Assembly (NCBI GenBank): GCA_036346255.1
Contig: JAYEVH010000383.1
Location: 1-64,000, forward strand
DNA length: 64,000 nt
Direction: 5' to 3'
DNA from: Ampelocalamus luodianensis
Taxonomy: Eukaryota; Streptophyta; Magnoliopsida; Poales; Poaceae
Within the stretch, counting starts at the first letter, position 1. Every line of letters begins with the position of its first letter. Shown here in pieces: positions 33,491-46,461 of the stretch. A model generated the notes under the pieces. That model did not search any database, was not told the origin of the DNA, and was given only the letters and a program-made list of their open reading frames with translations. Both the position numbers and the translations under genes were made by a program.

Positions 33491-34183
33491 CTTTTGGGCC
33501 TTCCGTCAGGCAATCGAAGGGTTCAAGCATTGCCATCCCGTGCTGACGATGGACGACACCTTCCTATCTGGGAAGTACAAGGGTACCATCCTCACCACGG
33601 TTGCAGCCGATGCGAATGACCAGTTACTCCCAGTGGCCTTCGCAATTGTTGAGAGCGAGAGCACCGAAAGTTGGCTATTGTTCCTGTCCAACGTGAAGCA
33701 GGCGGTGGTCCAAGACCGGCAGATGTGTGTGTCATCTCGGACTGCAATGCTGGGTTGTTGTCTGCGTTGAGCACAATGCAAAATGGGACACAGCCGTTGT
33801 TCTAGTGGAATGATGTCAGGAGCCGCTGGTGCATGAGGCATCTCGCGGCGAACTTCCACACAAGGTTTCGGAGCAAGGACCTGATGAAGATGTTCAAGAA
33901 GCTCTGCATGCAGAACCAAAGGCGGAAGTTTGATGCGGTGTGGAGACAGCTCGACGAGGAGATCGGGAAGCTTCTAAGGAACTCGGCGGACACCGAGGCA
34001 AGTGCAGCGGCAAGAGGGTCTGCGAGAGTTGGGGAGTTCACACAGTGGGTTAACTCGCACACACCGACCTGGAGAAATGGTCCCTGCTGCACGACACCGA
34101 TGGTGCAAGGTATGGGATCATGACGACCAACATGTCGGAGGTGTACAACGGTGTCCTCAAGGGTGTCCGATCGCTGCCGCTTT

Positions 34184-36690
34184 GATCATGGAGGAGAGCT
34201 AGAACCGCATCGGCTGCGCCGTATGATGTTGTCTGTTGTAGTTTCTTGAAGATTTGTGGCTAAGAATTTAGCGATACATGTGTAGAACTCATGCATTTAT
34301 TAAGGATTATGAAAAACAATTGTATTGACTATTGTAGTTGTTTAATTTTCCCAACTTGTTGGATAGATTGGATTGATTGATCTTAAGTAGTGTCGACCAT
34401 TCGGGATGGTCAAGTAAGGAGGTGTTGGAATATTGCCTTAATAAGATTAACCTTAATTATGTCCTCTCTTTACATACTTGATGAGCATGTACAATTATTA
34501 AATTTATGTAACTTTTACCATGCTAAATTGTTGAAATATGTATAAAGAAATGGATGCGGGTGATGTATTGACTTGTGGAATCTTGTCTCATAAAGTGGTA
34601 TTATTGATGTTTAAAGTTATTTTATTTTTAATATCTTAACATAAGGTGGAGTATCGAATCTGTGCTCTTTATTGTCTTTGGGATTGCAAAATTAGAGATA
34701 GGATCATTAATGCTATCTTGATGAAAAATTAATAATCAATTATTGACGACAATGGCTAGAGTGTAATTACCTTTTGCTAAACTAGAGTTGAGCATCGATC
34801 AGAGATAAATGTATGGAATCTAATAAGAGATTCATACTAGCATGTTTTGTGAAGTTGTTATGTTCTAATATCATCTTGTTAAAGAGTTTGTTTTAATATG
34901 ATGGCTTATGCACTAGGTTTAACTAGATCAAGTAGTTGGAATCTTATTTGGATAATAAGAACATGATGAAGTGATTTATGATGTTCCTTTTGGAAAAGTA
35001 TGAAGGAGTGGGATGATATGTTGATTTTTGCAAAGAATGTTTTATCTTGTTGTGAATACAATCGATAGCATGTAGTTGTGATTATGGTGTTGAATGTTTT
35101 AAAAATAAAGGAATTTGTTAATTCCATAATACTAATTGCATTGAAGGGTGTGAGATTTACGGTTGGAATCTTTTGGACCTTATGACTTGTGTCATAGTCG
35201 ATGTTGCTCACGAGTAAGCGGCGTGTTGATTGATCTTATTGGTTTTATTTGAATCTTGTGTTGTGGTCTTCAAGCATCCTTTGTTGGAAATGGCGGGATG
35301 TTGTAATCAAAAAAATTGCTTCTTATTGAAAGGAAAAGTTGTACTAGAAGTATTTGAGGTACAGATGATCTTATCTTGTGTTTTCCAACCTCATTGCTAT
35401 TCGTTATTCTTTTGGTCTTTTGGCTATTGTGATGATAACCATTTTACGTATCTTGGAATTTATTTCTTCTTACCTCTTCTTCTAAGAACATGGTAATTGT
35501 TGTGGGTTGCGAAGCCTTTTGTTGGTCGTGGTTTTGGGATAGAGTATGATTTGCGGGGCAGTGAGTCTATCTACAATGGTGTAGATGATGTACTCAATTG
35601 AGCTAATTGTTGAGGTGGCCCACTTGAGTTAAATGAGTTGGTGTGTTGGGTAATGATTTGAAAATCCTTGGTTCAAGGAAGTTAAATTATTAAAAGAAAT
35701 GAATTGGGAAATTATTGTTATGTCAAGTAGTGCGATGCTCTCTTGATTCTTGTTTTTCTTTGTGTGTTTTTGGCGAGGACCATTTGCAAATTGAGTTGGC
35801 GTATGTTGAGCGTAGTCTTTTCAGATTAGGAAAGAAATTGATTGTTTTAGTTTGTGGTGATTTTTTTCACTCTTAGCTTATGTGGTGTGGTTCTCCAATT
35901 GTCTACTTGACGAGTAGAAATATTTTGTGGTGAATCCTTTGATTTGGATCGTGGTCCTTTGAAGGAAAGCTTGGTTGCTAGTGTGATGCTTGAGAGTTCT
36001 TTACTCTTACATTTCTTTGGTTCATTTTGCAAAAGATATCGTTGTGCTTCTAGTAGAATGATGTGAGTGGAATTTGTGATCAAATTCTTTAAAAAGAGTA
36101 TATTGGGTTATCCAGGTATATTTAATAAGAGAAAAGTGTTTTAAGAAAGAGGATGGTTTGAGAAAGTGATCTTAATAGTTTTGGGAAATTTTGCCAAAAT
36201 GGCGAGGACACATTGGTACTTTCGGGCCGACAAAAGAATTATCACGGATGTTAGTGTAGAGGATTGGAGTTTGCGGTGGGAAGCCTTGTGCTCCTTTGGG
36301 TGTCTCCAACTAAGGGTATTGTTCGTTTGATACCACAGGAAAGCGCATGATACATCAGTTTTTTTTGGTGGTTGCTCGGGTGGGTAGTTTGGCTTATCGT
36401 TTGGGTTGCCAAACTCATTGAGTGGTGTGCACAATGTTTTCCTTGTGTCTATCTTTGAGGAAATACTTGCGGGATCAGAACACAAGATTGACTGGAGCAG
36501 TCACAGTGGAGCAGATCTCATTTGTGGAAGTCGGCGTTCGTATCTTGAATCACGTCGGGCGAGTCTTGAGAATAAGACCATCAAGTATGTGAAGGTCCTT
36601 TGGGCCGAATCAGTTTGAGAAGAAGCTACGTGGGAGTTGGAGGATCTTTGCGAAAGAAGTACCCCGAGCTCTTGAGTGGTGAGTACTCTA
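34184..36690 (+). mobile_element. retroelement remnant inserted in the transposase, ends undefined
   Basis: Between transposase residues ending NGVLKGVRSLPL (about 34183) and the block KFEIRLREKYIMGHARGD (about 36800) lies about 2.5 kb foreign to MULE transposases. The last part, 36500-36670, carries RASLENKTIKYVKV and then EATWEL-like residues in a shifted frame, the C-terminal tail of plant gypsy polyproteins. The rest is T/G-rich, without coding, and similar in style to the reverse complement of the LARD internal region at 59439-63171 (for example the TTGTTGGAAATG neighbourhood near 35290). No LTR, primer site or target duplication was found, so boundaries are approximate. Confidence 0.5.
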
Positions 36691-37202
36691 GTTTGGGTTG
36701 CTTTTTGCTTGTTGTTCTTCTCTAGAGCCATGATGGCCAAGAAGCATCGGAGGATGGCAAGGCTCGTTCGCGACGCTGCTCGTACCATGGATGGCGCCAG
36801 CGTAAGTTCGAGATCCGGCTCAGGGAGAAGTACATCATGGGCCACGCTAGAGGGGATCGGAAGCAGGTCTGCACGATTGGTGATGAAGTGTCGTGCACCT
36901 GTAACAAGCCGTGGCTTCTCCACAAACCATGCTCCCATGTGTACACAGCGTGCGCGGTGTGGCGCCAGGCCTTGGAGCATTACATCTCCGAGTACTACGA
37001 CATCCACCACCTGTATGGCACTTGGAGTGCCGAGTTCCATTCGTACGGGATGGACATGCACTCTGAGGACATCCGCTGGGCAGTGAAGTGGGTGCCAAAT
37101 GATGCATCAAGCACCCGTAGTGGAAGACGCCTTGATACGACGCATCCGGAACAACATGGACGACAGCCAGCGTGGGCAACGGGTTCGCCGCCCCAGATGT
37201 AG

Positions 37203-37556
37203 ACTATGCAAGACGGTTGGCCACTCCATCAGTCGCTGCCCAAACAGGCCTAGCACAAGCAACGCACCGTAGCGCCCAAGATACAATTACTAAGTCGTGA
37301 TGTTGCATGCTTATTTTAATGCCTAGTATGAGTTGTATCGTTGTCAATCCATGCCTTTGTGTACGGATGTAATGTTATGTTATGTGGGTCATTTGCTAAC
37401 TCCTTATGGTCATATCTACTGTTATGTTGTACGGGTGTGTATATGGTGTTATTCACTTTGTCTTACATTCTGTTGTCATATGTTTCAATTTCTTTTTCTA
37501 TGCCATACATTATGTTTTATATGTAGACTAACATGTTCTTTATCTCTCGGTAGGAG
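37203..37556 (+). other. spacer between MULE transposase and PMD gene
   Basis: About 350 bp of AT-rich sequence with no open frame of note. It ends in a pyrimidine-rich TTCTTTATCTCTCGGTAG just before the PMD start codon, which could be a splice acceptor joining an upstream leader exon. Confidence 0.5.
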
Positions 37557-37710
37557 ATGGCGCAGCCTCCAATTGACGACCCGTATGAGCTGCTCGACGC
37601 ACGCTGGGATGGGCGACACCGATGCCTGGCGTGGTCGTCCGGCGTCGGCCCTCTGAGCCTAGTCCTGAGCGCCCCCAAAGAGAGGTGGGCTCTTGACAAG
37701 CGGTATGTTC

Positions 37711-40700
37711 TGTGAGGACCCCAGTTTATTTGGCTTGTAATGCTTAACCAACCACCTGGCCCTAGCATCACAAATCAAATAAACAAAGCCTCGAGATGTG
37801 TATACTTCCCAGAACTGCAGTATACACACCTCTTCACAAAATTATGCATCAATTCCATTCAATCGCATAGAACCGAAGCACAACAATAAAAGACATACAT
37901 AATAGAGATTTAATACAACAAGGGCCAACCGGCCAAACAACAACTAAATAACAATTAGACAGCGGAAGCAAAAGGGCCATAAGATGGCAATAAACAAAAG
38001 AGCCAATTAGTGTGTCTTTACCCACAAGGCAACCAACCGGGCCGCCAAGCTAGTCGTCAAACCCGAAGCGCATCTCACAAAAGGGAAGCCCTTGGGGCTC
38101 ACCTTCTTTCTCTGCAACAAAAACATTAAGCAAAGCAACTGAGTACAAAAATTATTTTTGTACTCGCAAGACTGACGTGTAGGGGTAACAGAACTATAAT
38201 TAACTACATGCAAGCTTTATTTAAGTGGAGGGGGCCCTGGACTTACTTTTAGCATAAAGCAAGTTTTCATTTGCAATAATGTAATAGATTCAAGGCAATT
38301 TGACAAACTATTTATAATTGTTGAAATAACAGTGATACAATAATAACAACAACAGTAAAGACAACCTGGAAGTGACTAACCCAATAGTCACCACAACAAT
38401 AGTATGAATATCCATTCATACCAACCCATCAAGTTTTAATTTAAATATTGTAGTCTAGTTCTCACGGGGCGTATCCGAGCGTGTCCATAACCTAGGACGA
38501 GGCTATTCGAATAGATCAAACCCTGCAGGGGTGTACCAATGTACCCACACTTTAGACCGCCTTTCCACCAGCCACGGTTAGCATACTTCCTTTGGTATGC
38601 AGGCACGACTAAGTCTAACAAGACGTTTTCCAATGGATTGAGCTAATCAAGAGTCGCACGTATGGGGGGTTAACCCTTAGTGATCTGTCGACGAAATATG
38701 GATCACAAGGACCCATACGTGGAGTAGGAGACACCGGCCTCGGCGGGCGCTCCACTCCCCACAAACATGTCCATGTTGCATATATCCCATATGCAACCCA
38801 CTACGCGACTCATTAATTAACACTCCCCCAAAGTACTTAGTCAAGAGAGGTCCCATACCCTCTAGTGTGGTTAGCACGCAAAAATGCTCAGTACGGTGGC
38901 GCAAGTAACTCGGTCCTTAATGACTCGGGCACCAATCCAGTCACACCCAAAAACACACCATCTTACCATTGTGCCCAAGTCCAAATCATTTTGGTTTCAT
39001 TTTTAGTTTTTCACAATTAAACATAGCATAAAAGCTGAATCATAAAGTTATAATAATTTTTGTGTGATCAAAGTTATCGACTATGTTGATAACCGCCCAA
39101 TTCTACCGGTATCTAAGCATTGCTAAGCATCATATCGTAAAGACAATAAAAGGCCCTAAATCATTCACCGGGCTCTAATTCACCAGTGAGAATAATATTC
39201 CTAAGGTAGTGGCAGGGGTGAACAATTTCAGGGCAACAATGCAATGGGATTAACTACCTCTAATCGACAAAATAATCATTGACACAAAAGCATGCATACG
39301 TACGAGTAAAACAAAGTATTAGATTTTTAAAAGTAATGGGATTGAGTGGATATGATGAAACTGCTTGCCTTTGCCTTGCTAGAGATATTCGACTTGCTGC
39401 AGAGGATCACTCTCGTAAACAACGTCATCTAATGATAAAAACCGCCAAAGCAAAAAACAGCGAATAAACACCAGAATGCCAAAAGTCTCCAACAATTAAG
39501 AAATAAAACAGAAGAAAGGATATTTATTTTAGATGAATTTAGAGGCATAAATTATTTGATTTAGAGTTGAATGCAAATGGTTATGAATTACTGAAATTGA
39601 GATTATAGCATAAGGTCTATCGCTACTTAATTAACCAAAAACTCAATTCTTGGCTTATGATAAATTTTACTCTTTTAGACTGAATTGCCAAGAGCTAGTT
39701 ACTAAGAAATTGTACTTACTAGTTAAGTGATTTAATCAAGCTTCTACTAAACAACTTATTGGAAAGAGGTTGAAATCTGCTACTTGCTATTTAACATGAT
39801 CCAATGGCCTATTGCTAATACTTACCTCTCAAGTTAAAGGCTTCGGTATTAATTACTTTAATTAGGAAGCAAGTTAGTGGTTGAAGTCATGAAATACCAT
39901 TTAACTTACCTACAGTAACAAGTTTCTAAGCTACAATGCTATAACTAAACCTCCGGTTTGCGAACTTACTGAAGTAACCTAATTGGCATTTACAAGGATT
40001 TGATAGCAAAAGACAGGAGGTGCTGCAGGAGAATCCCAACCCAAAATTCAACTAATCCCTTCTATTCTCTGCTTGTTTTTCTGAAAATTTATAACCATGT
40101 TGATTTTCAGATTCTAATGCTACTTAATTGAGTGATGACATACACAACACTTAGTCTAAGTACTAATTGAATCAGAAGCTTTCTTAGTACTTGTATTAGA
40201 AATGTTATTGGTCAAATGCCACTACAAGTATTCAGATCAATTCTCTGGTCATCTATCCTGCAACAGATCATTTGCTAGCTACTAACCATTCATTAAGCAT
40301 ACAAGGCTACACATATGTATATGGTCATACTTCTAGCATATTCCAATTAACCTCAAAGATTTACCCACTATCATGGAGCATTCGGTTAAGCCAACAACAA
40401 AAATTCTTTGGTACAGCCTTGCAACTTATTCTCCAATACTCTCACTAACCAAAACCATTAGTCCTTACTTAAGCTAAAACAGGATAAATGACATGCTAAT
40501 CAACATCATTCACACAGAGGAGAGCATATAGTGTAGAGAATGTAATAGAAGCTAGCAAAGTGGATGAACAGGAGGGAATCAAGAACACCAATGCCGAAGT
40601 GGCTCGGGACTGCTCAATGTCGACGACGAGGGGAACTCCGGCAGTGGTTGATAATGACGAAATCAGGACCGACACGAGCGAGGCGGCCTCAGGGTGGAGA

Positions 40701-43602
40701 CGGCGCAGCTCGGGCGGCTGGTGGCGACGGTTGAGCACAGGTGAAAGGGGTAGGGTGGCCGAGGCGAGCTCCACCTGTAGAGACACAAAGACATGCATTG
40801 AGGTATTTACACAAACACGTAGAGGGCAAACAAGGAGAAACCGAAGGTGGCTCGGGTATGGGGCGCCGCGGCGAGGGGGCGCAGACGTGGTGGCGGCACG
40901 AGCCAAGCGCGGCGTGGGTGGCGCGCACTCGGGAGATCACGCGTATGCCGCCGGCACTTTGGCGCGTCTGTGTAGGTAGGCCGGGCCGCCAGCGAGGAGG
41001 AGGCGCGGCGCTCGGGCAGCGGCGATGTCGGTGGCGCGAGGGGCCTAGAGCGCGGGCGAAGAGACGAGGTCGGCACGGCCGGGCCGAGGAAGATGGGGTC
41101 GACGCAGCTCCGGCGGTAGGAGGCGACGGAGACAGAGCCGAGCGGCGCTGAGGGGCGGCCGAGGCGGATCCGGCGGCAGAGGAACGACGGCGCCTGGGAG
41201 TCACACGGCGGCTCAGGGTGGAGGCAGTGCAGCTCGTGATGAGGACATCACTCCTTCGGATACACGCCCTACACAAAATCCTCCAGATCCAGTTGCTAAA
41301 CTACAAGGACCTATGACAAGAGCTCGTGCACGTCACTTAAATTATGAGGTGAGCTCGTTTCTAGGTGCTAATAATTTATCTATGCATAATGGTATACTAC
41401 CTAATAATTGTGATCTTTTGTTACTTAGGAATACCTGGATCCCCAAACTCTACGACCAGTCTACAAGCCATGCGACCCGATCCCGCGGCCACACGACTGT
41501 GTCTCAAGCTCCTCGACTAGGTTCGCGGCGCTACGACTGCACACCAAGGCTTACGCTTCGACCGTGTCTCAAGCTCCTTGACTAGGTTCGCCGGCGCACG
41601 ACGCACATGCCGACAGCGCACGACTAGGTCTCACGCTCTTCGACCAGTCATTAGGTGCTGCGACACCGTTTTGGGCCTAATAAGGCTTTGTAAGCGTGTC
41701 GGGGTCAAAGCCTAGGTTGTGTACGCCTCTCACCATGGACGCACAACCCTAGGTCAACCCCCTCACGTCCCCCCTATATATATACAACAGCCGCCACAGT
41801 TTAGGGTTTGGTTTTTCTTAGAATATTCTGCCACTTTGCAGTTTCACCGTTTATCGGTTTGAGGAACCCCACATTCTGAACTTCATTCATATTCGCAATA
41901 CAATTCAGATTGCATCTTCCTTGTTCTTGTGAGTTGCTTCGATTGCTTGCAGGAACAATAACCCTCGTGGTAAGGTCGATTGCGCGCGAGCGTGGTTGAT
42001 AACGATAGTCGTGCGGATGTAGCGAATTGCGAGGTGACGATCTGCTGGTCGAAAGCCTCAAAGCGTCAACGTCCTCACGACGAAATCAATCGAACCTATC
42101 GGAAGATCGGGCCACCGTAGCCATCAGCTCGGGCAGGGCTCGGGCGAGCTGGTGGCGGCGAGCGGCTGCCGGGCGCGGGGAAGACCGGGAGGCGGCGACG
42201 GTGGAGCAGCTGGGCTGGGTCGAGGTGAAGGAGGAGCCGGGGTGCAACGGCCAGGCTGGGGCCGCGGTGGACGAGGCGGCGCGAGCTGGGGCGGAGTCGG
42301 CGCCGCTGGGGCCAGAGGAGGAGAGGCACCAGGGGGCGGCGGCAGCAAGTAGCCGGGTCGGCGCCAAAGGGCGGCGGCACGACACAGATCCGACGACGGT
42401 GGAGGCGGCCGGCGCTGAGGGGCAGCCGGGCCAGGAGGTGGCAGCGGCGCCATGGACCAGGGGAGGCGGCCGGATCTGCTGGGATGGCTTGCCCCACGGT
42501 AGAGAAAAGGGAAAGGGGAGAACCGGCTTGGCTTCTTGGTTGTTAGTGGAGAAGAAAGGGGATGGAGAAATGGCCTGAAAAGTTGGAAGTGAGTAGTATA
42601 GTTCGGCTGGAAGTAAAAATTGACTGGGCAGTGGTGCTCTGTCGAGATGGTGGCATGGGGATGGCAGTGAGAGAAATTAGCAGTGGAATAAATAGTAGTG
42701 TATTTCTCCCACATTTTTCCAACTTGCTCATATGACCTTGCATGCGAGAATCGATTGCAGAAATGGAACGCCCTCGAGACGGTGATCGCAACGGTATAAC
42801 ATGCGTCGTCGGATTCTTGATTCTCGGTTGTGATTGCGAGGAGAGAAGTTGGGGAAAAGAAATAGACTGCAGATGTTTCATCTGCTACTTCTTTTCTCCT
42901 CTCGCGTAATCGCTCAAACTGCCATGCATGCGCAAACGGATTGCAGAAATGGGTTGGTCGTGCGATGATGATCACGGTGGTACGACATGCATGGCCTGGT
43001 TTTGAGTTTTTAGATGAGATTTGAAGGAGAGAAGCAAAAGGAGTTAGCAGGAACGGAAAAGAAGGGACACGCAGGCGTTTCACCTGTGGTCGGTCGAACC
43101 AGAAAAGAAAGATGATGATAATAATGCATGCATAATGACATGATTTTTGTAATGCATGTGAAAACATAAAATCAAAATAATTAAATTTTTAATTGCAATT
43201 TTCCTAACAATTTGATTTAATATTGATTATTATTACTTGATGTGAGAAAATTGCAAAACGTGCTTTAATTAATTCCTCCATTTATATTTAGAATAATTAT
43301 ACTGAGTCTAGATTTTAAGTTATCACTTTCATTTCTATTTGTTTTATTTATCTATTAGGTTGGTGTTTTAAATTCAAACTCAAAGTTGAACATGCAAATT
43401 AATCAGTGGAACCAATTAAGCTCCAAAATTCCAGAAAATCCAACAAGCATGTCGTAGAATATAGAATCCAACTAAAATATTCCCACACTTGAAACCTATT
43501 TGCTGCAACAAAAAGTTTTTTTTTTTAAAAAAAAAGTCCAAAATTTCACAAATGCACATTAGATGCTTAACTAATCCAACTTAGGGATTTTGGACTGTTA
43601 CA
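37711..43602 (-). mobile_element. solo LTR of long-LTR gypsy family, TSD TGTTC
   Basis: The block starts TGTGAGGACCCC and ends GGACTGTTACA, flanked by TGTTC on both sides (37706-37710, 43603-43607). Its start matches the LTR at 7475 at roughly 80%, so element orientation is minus. It is 5892 bp including a nested gypsy 3'-end fragment at about 41236-42110, hence about 5.0 kb itself. It interrupts a PMD codon context cleanly. Long open frames in the GC-rich part (minus 42124-43167, 347 residues of Pro/Ser/Arg; 40689-41276) are compositional artefacts. Confidence 0.92.
41236..42110 (+). mobile_element. 3' end of another gypsy element (polyprotein tail plus LTR-like sequence)
   Basis: A plus frame from about 41238 reads DPVAKLQGPMTRARARHLNY and then SFLGAN, the C-terminal tail of the gypsy group whose polyprotein ends with (P)ITRARAK-LNY. 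LTR-like sequence follows: a tandemly repeated TGTGTCTCAAGCTCC phrase (41509 and 41568), a TATATATATA box at 41775, GGTTTGGTTTTTCTTAG, and a GC-rich end near 42110. It lies inside the solo LTR 37711-43602. Left and right junctions are not resolved and no target duplication was seen. Confidence 0.6.
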
Positions 43603-45430
43603 TGTTCCAAGACTGCGGGACACCGGCCTCCTGCCCTTTGCCCGCATGTTGGATGTACCGCACGTGTTTCAGTTTGACGCGACACTCCTATCTGCGCTCG
43701 TGGATCGTTGGAGACCAGAGACTCACACCTTCCACTTCCGGTGGGGGAGATGACCATAACTCGAGGACGTAGCTATGCTTACAGTGTCCGCCATCGCACG
43801 GTCTTCCAGAGTGCCACCTCCGAGGCGAGTGGATGGAAGGTGCGATGGTCGGCGATTCGGTCACCCGATTCCTGACAACATGTCGGGTTTGCCACATTCC
43901 TAGCTGTGGGAGTACATGACCTGCCCGAGCATGCGATCGTGGAGGCGATTAGACACACTTCCTTGCGTACCTTTTGTTCTGTTCGGATGGATCTTGTTTC
44001 TACGACTCAGGGTGACTGCGTGTACCCTAACTACATCTATCTCAGTGAGTCTTTGGTGGACGCCCGGCCCGACGAGGTGCCACAATACAGTTGGGCCTCC
44101 GTAGTGCTTTGTGGCACTTACCGAGGGTTGTGCGATGCCTCTCAGTGCAGTACGGGCGAGGAGCCAGTCCTCGCTGTATGCTACACATTGCTGCAGCTAT
44201 GGTCATGGGAGCACTTTCCAGTTGGTCGGCCATATTTTCGGAGCACCGTGCACCCTTTCGAGTTGAGCGCCAAGCTTTACGGTAATGTTGTAGGTGACGA
44301 CCCGTCGATGGGCCTACAATGGGAATGTGTTGGACACATGGTACCATAGGTTGGGCCAGAGAGACCGAGGCATGCGTACCCTGAGTTCCATAACCTATTC
44401 GAGACTCTACACGAGGACGAGGTCATCTAGTGGCCATGGACTACATAGTTCCTTGCAGACATGGCCCCCTACGGATTATCCTCGCAGTGCACTCAGGACG
44501 AGACGCTCTGGTTGACGACCTACCACCTGGTCTTCTCCCACATGGTCGAGCCGTACAATCCACAGCGGGTTATGAGATAGTTTGGCCTTTACCAGGAGGT
44601 GCCACCGCTGCCGGGACGACCTCTCACTGAGAAGGCCCACCGGTATGTCATTTTTCGGTATCATAGTAGCCACATGTCTAACTGACATTTTATGAGATCC
44701 GAATTCAATTGCAGGCAAACGAGAAGAGGCCGGAGGAGCGACGATCGAGGCGCATACGCACTCGTGGATGACGCGTCAGGCGAGAGATGGCGATGCGACG
44801 TGGTGCACGAGTTACGAGGCTACACCATCCAGACTTACGGTGCGTACTTGCAGTGGTATGTTCTGCACACTAGGTGTAGGCTTCATCAGGCCGCACCACA
44901 ATGACGCTGGAGGTCATGCAAGATGCCATTGTACTAGCAGGTCCCGACCGTCATCAGGCGGCACGCCACAACGAGATGGTAAAACATTCTTCGTAGAAAT
45001 TTCATTCGGCAACACGTTTCTAACTTACTATTGGTTTCCTTGCAGTACTACCGCCTTGATCGTATCGAGCGTGAGGGTGCTGAAGCTCTATGCCGTGGTC
45101 GCAATAGCACATTTGATTGCCTCCTACACGCGATGCTCGCGATGACCGAGGACGTGAGGACTGCAATGAGGACCATAACTTGTGGTCGCCATAGTGACGT
45201 TCACGTACAGCATCGCGGACACCGAGGGCACCCTCCACCCCCTCCGCCCTCGGCACCTCCCTCGGCACCTCCTCTGACGTCCGCCGTCGACTCGCGAGTC
45301 GCCGAGCTATTTGCCGCCGCCTCGACGCGCCTCGGGCCACAGGTATGTCATATGTCTGCCGGTTGTTGTCAACAATACTTGTTCATGCACTCCTTTCGAA
45401 CATATCTGACATCACCATTTGTTCTTGCAG

Positions 45431-45544
45431 CACTTGCGAGGGGACAACACTCTACTTCAGCCGTCGTCGTCACGGAGGGAGGCGCAGCACTTGCGAGGGG
45501 ACAACACTTTGCTTCAGTCGTCGTCATCACGGAGGGAGGCGCAG
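45431..45544 (+). repeat. 57-bp tandem duplication in PMD gene exon
   Basis: Two units starting CACTTGCGAGGGGACAACAC at 45431 and 45488 have a period of 57 bp (19 codons), so the reading frame is kept. The first unit follows directly on a splice acceptor (TTGCAG); the second is preceded by GCGCAG. A few substitutions separate them. Confidence 0.85.
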
Positions 45545-46026
45545 CATAGGACTTCGTCACAAACGCGACATTGTTCCACTGCAGACAGCGACCCTGACTC
45601 ACCGCAGTGCCAAGACAAGAGGTTGGGATCATTGGTGCATGGCATTCAGCCGCAGGGCATTCAGTCGCACATGCGGGAGCGCGACCAGTGGTTCGCCGAG
45701 ACGTACCAAGGGTACACCGTGCAGCATTACGGCACATACTGGCCAGGAGGATCCTCGTCCACACAACAACCTACTCAGGTACGCTTTAACGTAGTTGTAG
45801 CAATTTTTCCATTGCATAAAACCAATGACTAACTCACCAAGTACCCTTCCCTCAGGATGAGCACGAGTGGATCGATAATATGCTCAGCTTTCAACCGGAC
45901 ACCTACACTAAGATCACCGTAGCGACACCTCCCACGCAACGCCCCTACTACATCTTGCGAGACGTACACCACTCCCCTGACAGGTTCACCTTCCCTAAGG
46001 ATCAGCTACGCCGTCTAGGCAATTGA

Positions 46027-46461
46027 CGGGGCGATGTACCATAAGTAATATCATGGTCGTATAATGCATGTTATGTAATATCATAGTGTATTGTGCCATT
46101 GCGATTTATGTAGTGTCAGTGTGTAGTATGACCTTGTGATTTATCGACACAACATGTTCTAAGCTCAGGTTTGTATTTCAAACATCCTTGATTTTCAAAA
46201 TTTAAAGTTCGGGTTGATCTTGTGACTATCTCGGTTTGCATTGAGGGTCCCGTGGTTGTTCTGCTAGGGGATCCGACACTACATCGCGAACGCGAATTTC
46301 CTTCAACGCTGCCACACGATTCCTCCTCGGACCTGCTACCACACGGACGCGATTTTCCTTCAACCCAATTGCAATTCAGCCGCATGCTATATATGGATGC
46401 TTTTGCTGCCATTCACCTCACTCTTCATTTCCTCTTCTCCTTTCTTCCAGTCTTAGACGGG
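46027..46461 (+). other. spacer between PMD and GRF genes, likely promoter of the latter
   Basis: About 430 bp without a convincing gene. ACGCGAATTTCCTTCAACGC at about 46289 and ACGCGATTTTCCTTCAACCC at about 46347 form a short direct repeat. CTATATATGG at about 46387 is a TATA-like box 75 bp upstream of the ATG at 46462. Confidence 0.45.

Larger units (their letters stand above)
25610..37202 (+). pseudogene. mudrA-type MULE transposase, split by two insertions
   Basis: The start chosen is the ATG at 25610 (MAEIQDLFIFHGN), which begins the typical N-terminal domain. An acidic linker follows (26160-26250, residues like VESEEEEDVE). Next is the MuDR DNA-binding domain at about 26380-26610 (RFPNKSAAKHAIARYAINIG and a CVEESCAGKVRAQ zinc-ligand stretch) and a helix-rich region up to 26933. 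After the insertion at 26934-33490 the DDE catalytic core resumes at 33496: TMDDTFLSGKYKGTIL carries the first aspartate, and a second aspartate region (ISDCNAGLL) is present in a shifted frame near 33735-33770. At 36880-36960 is the SWIM zinc finger (CTCNKP...PCSH). The reading ends at TAG near 37202. Damage includes a two-base shift in a GT run near 33725, a TAG in the core near 33800, and a second insert of about 2.5 kb. It is non-functional. Confidence 0.9.
37557..46026 (+). pseudogene. plant mobile domain (PMD, MAIN-like) gene of the MULE, split by a solo LTR
   Basis: Start ATG at 37557 (MAQPPIDDPYELLDARW). The frame is broken at 37710 by the solo LTR and resumes at 43608 with LRDTGLLPFARML and FHFRWGEM / EDVAML, the core motif of the PMD (aminotransferase-like mobile domain). 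About 43900-44330 reads SWASVVLCGTYRGLCDA and LLQLWSWEHFPVGRP, the other conserved block. Consensus introns are visible at 44643-44714, 44979-45045, 45343-45430 and 45779-45855, and the last exon ends in LRRLGN and TGA at 46024-46026. PMD proteins include MAIN and MAIL1, nuclear proteins needed for meristem integrity and silencing; the domain is also found in plant transposons. Frameshifts near 43745-43760 (a missing G in a G run and a two-base loss) damage the PMD core. A 57-bp in-frame tandem repeat is at 45431-45544. Confidence 0.85.

Noticed and set aside
40689..41276. 195-residue minus frame and overlapping plus frames
   Set aside because: Inside the GC-rich part of the solo LTR 37711-43602; low-complexity composition.
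42124..43167. 347-residue minus-strand open frame
   Set aside because: Proline/serine/arginine-rich, lies across the GC-rich part of a solo LTR, overlaps other open frames on both strands, and shows no domain.
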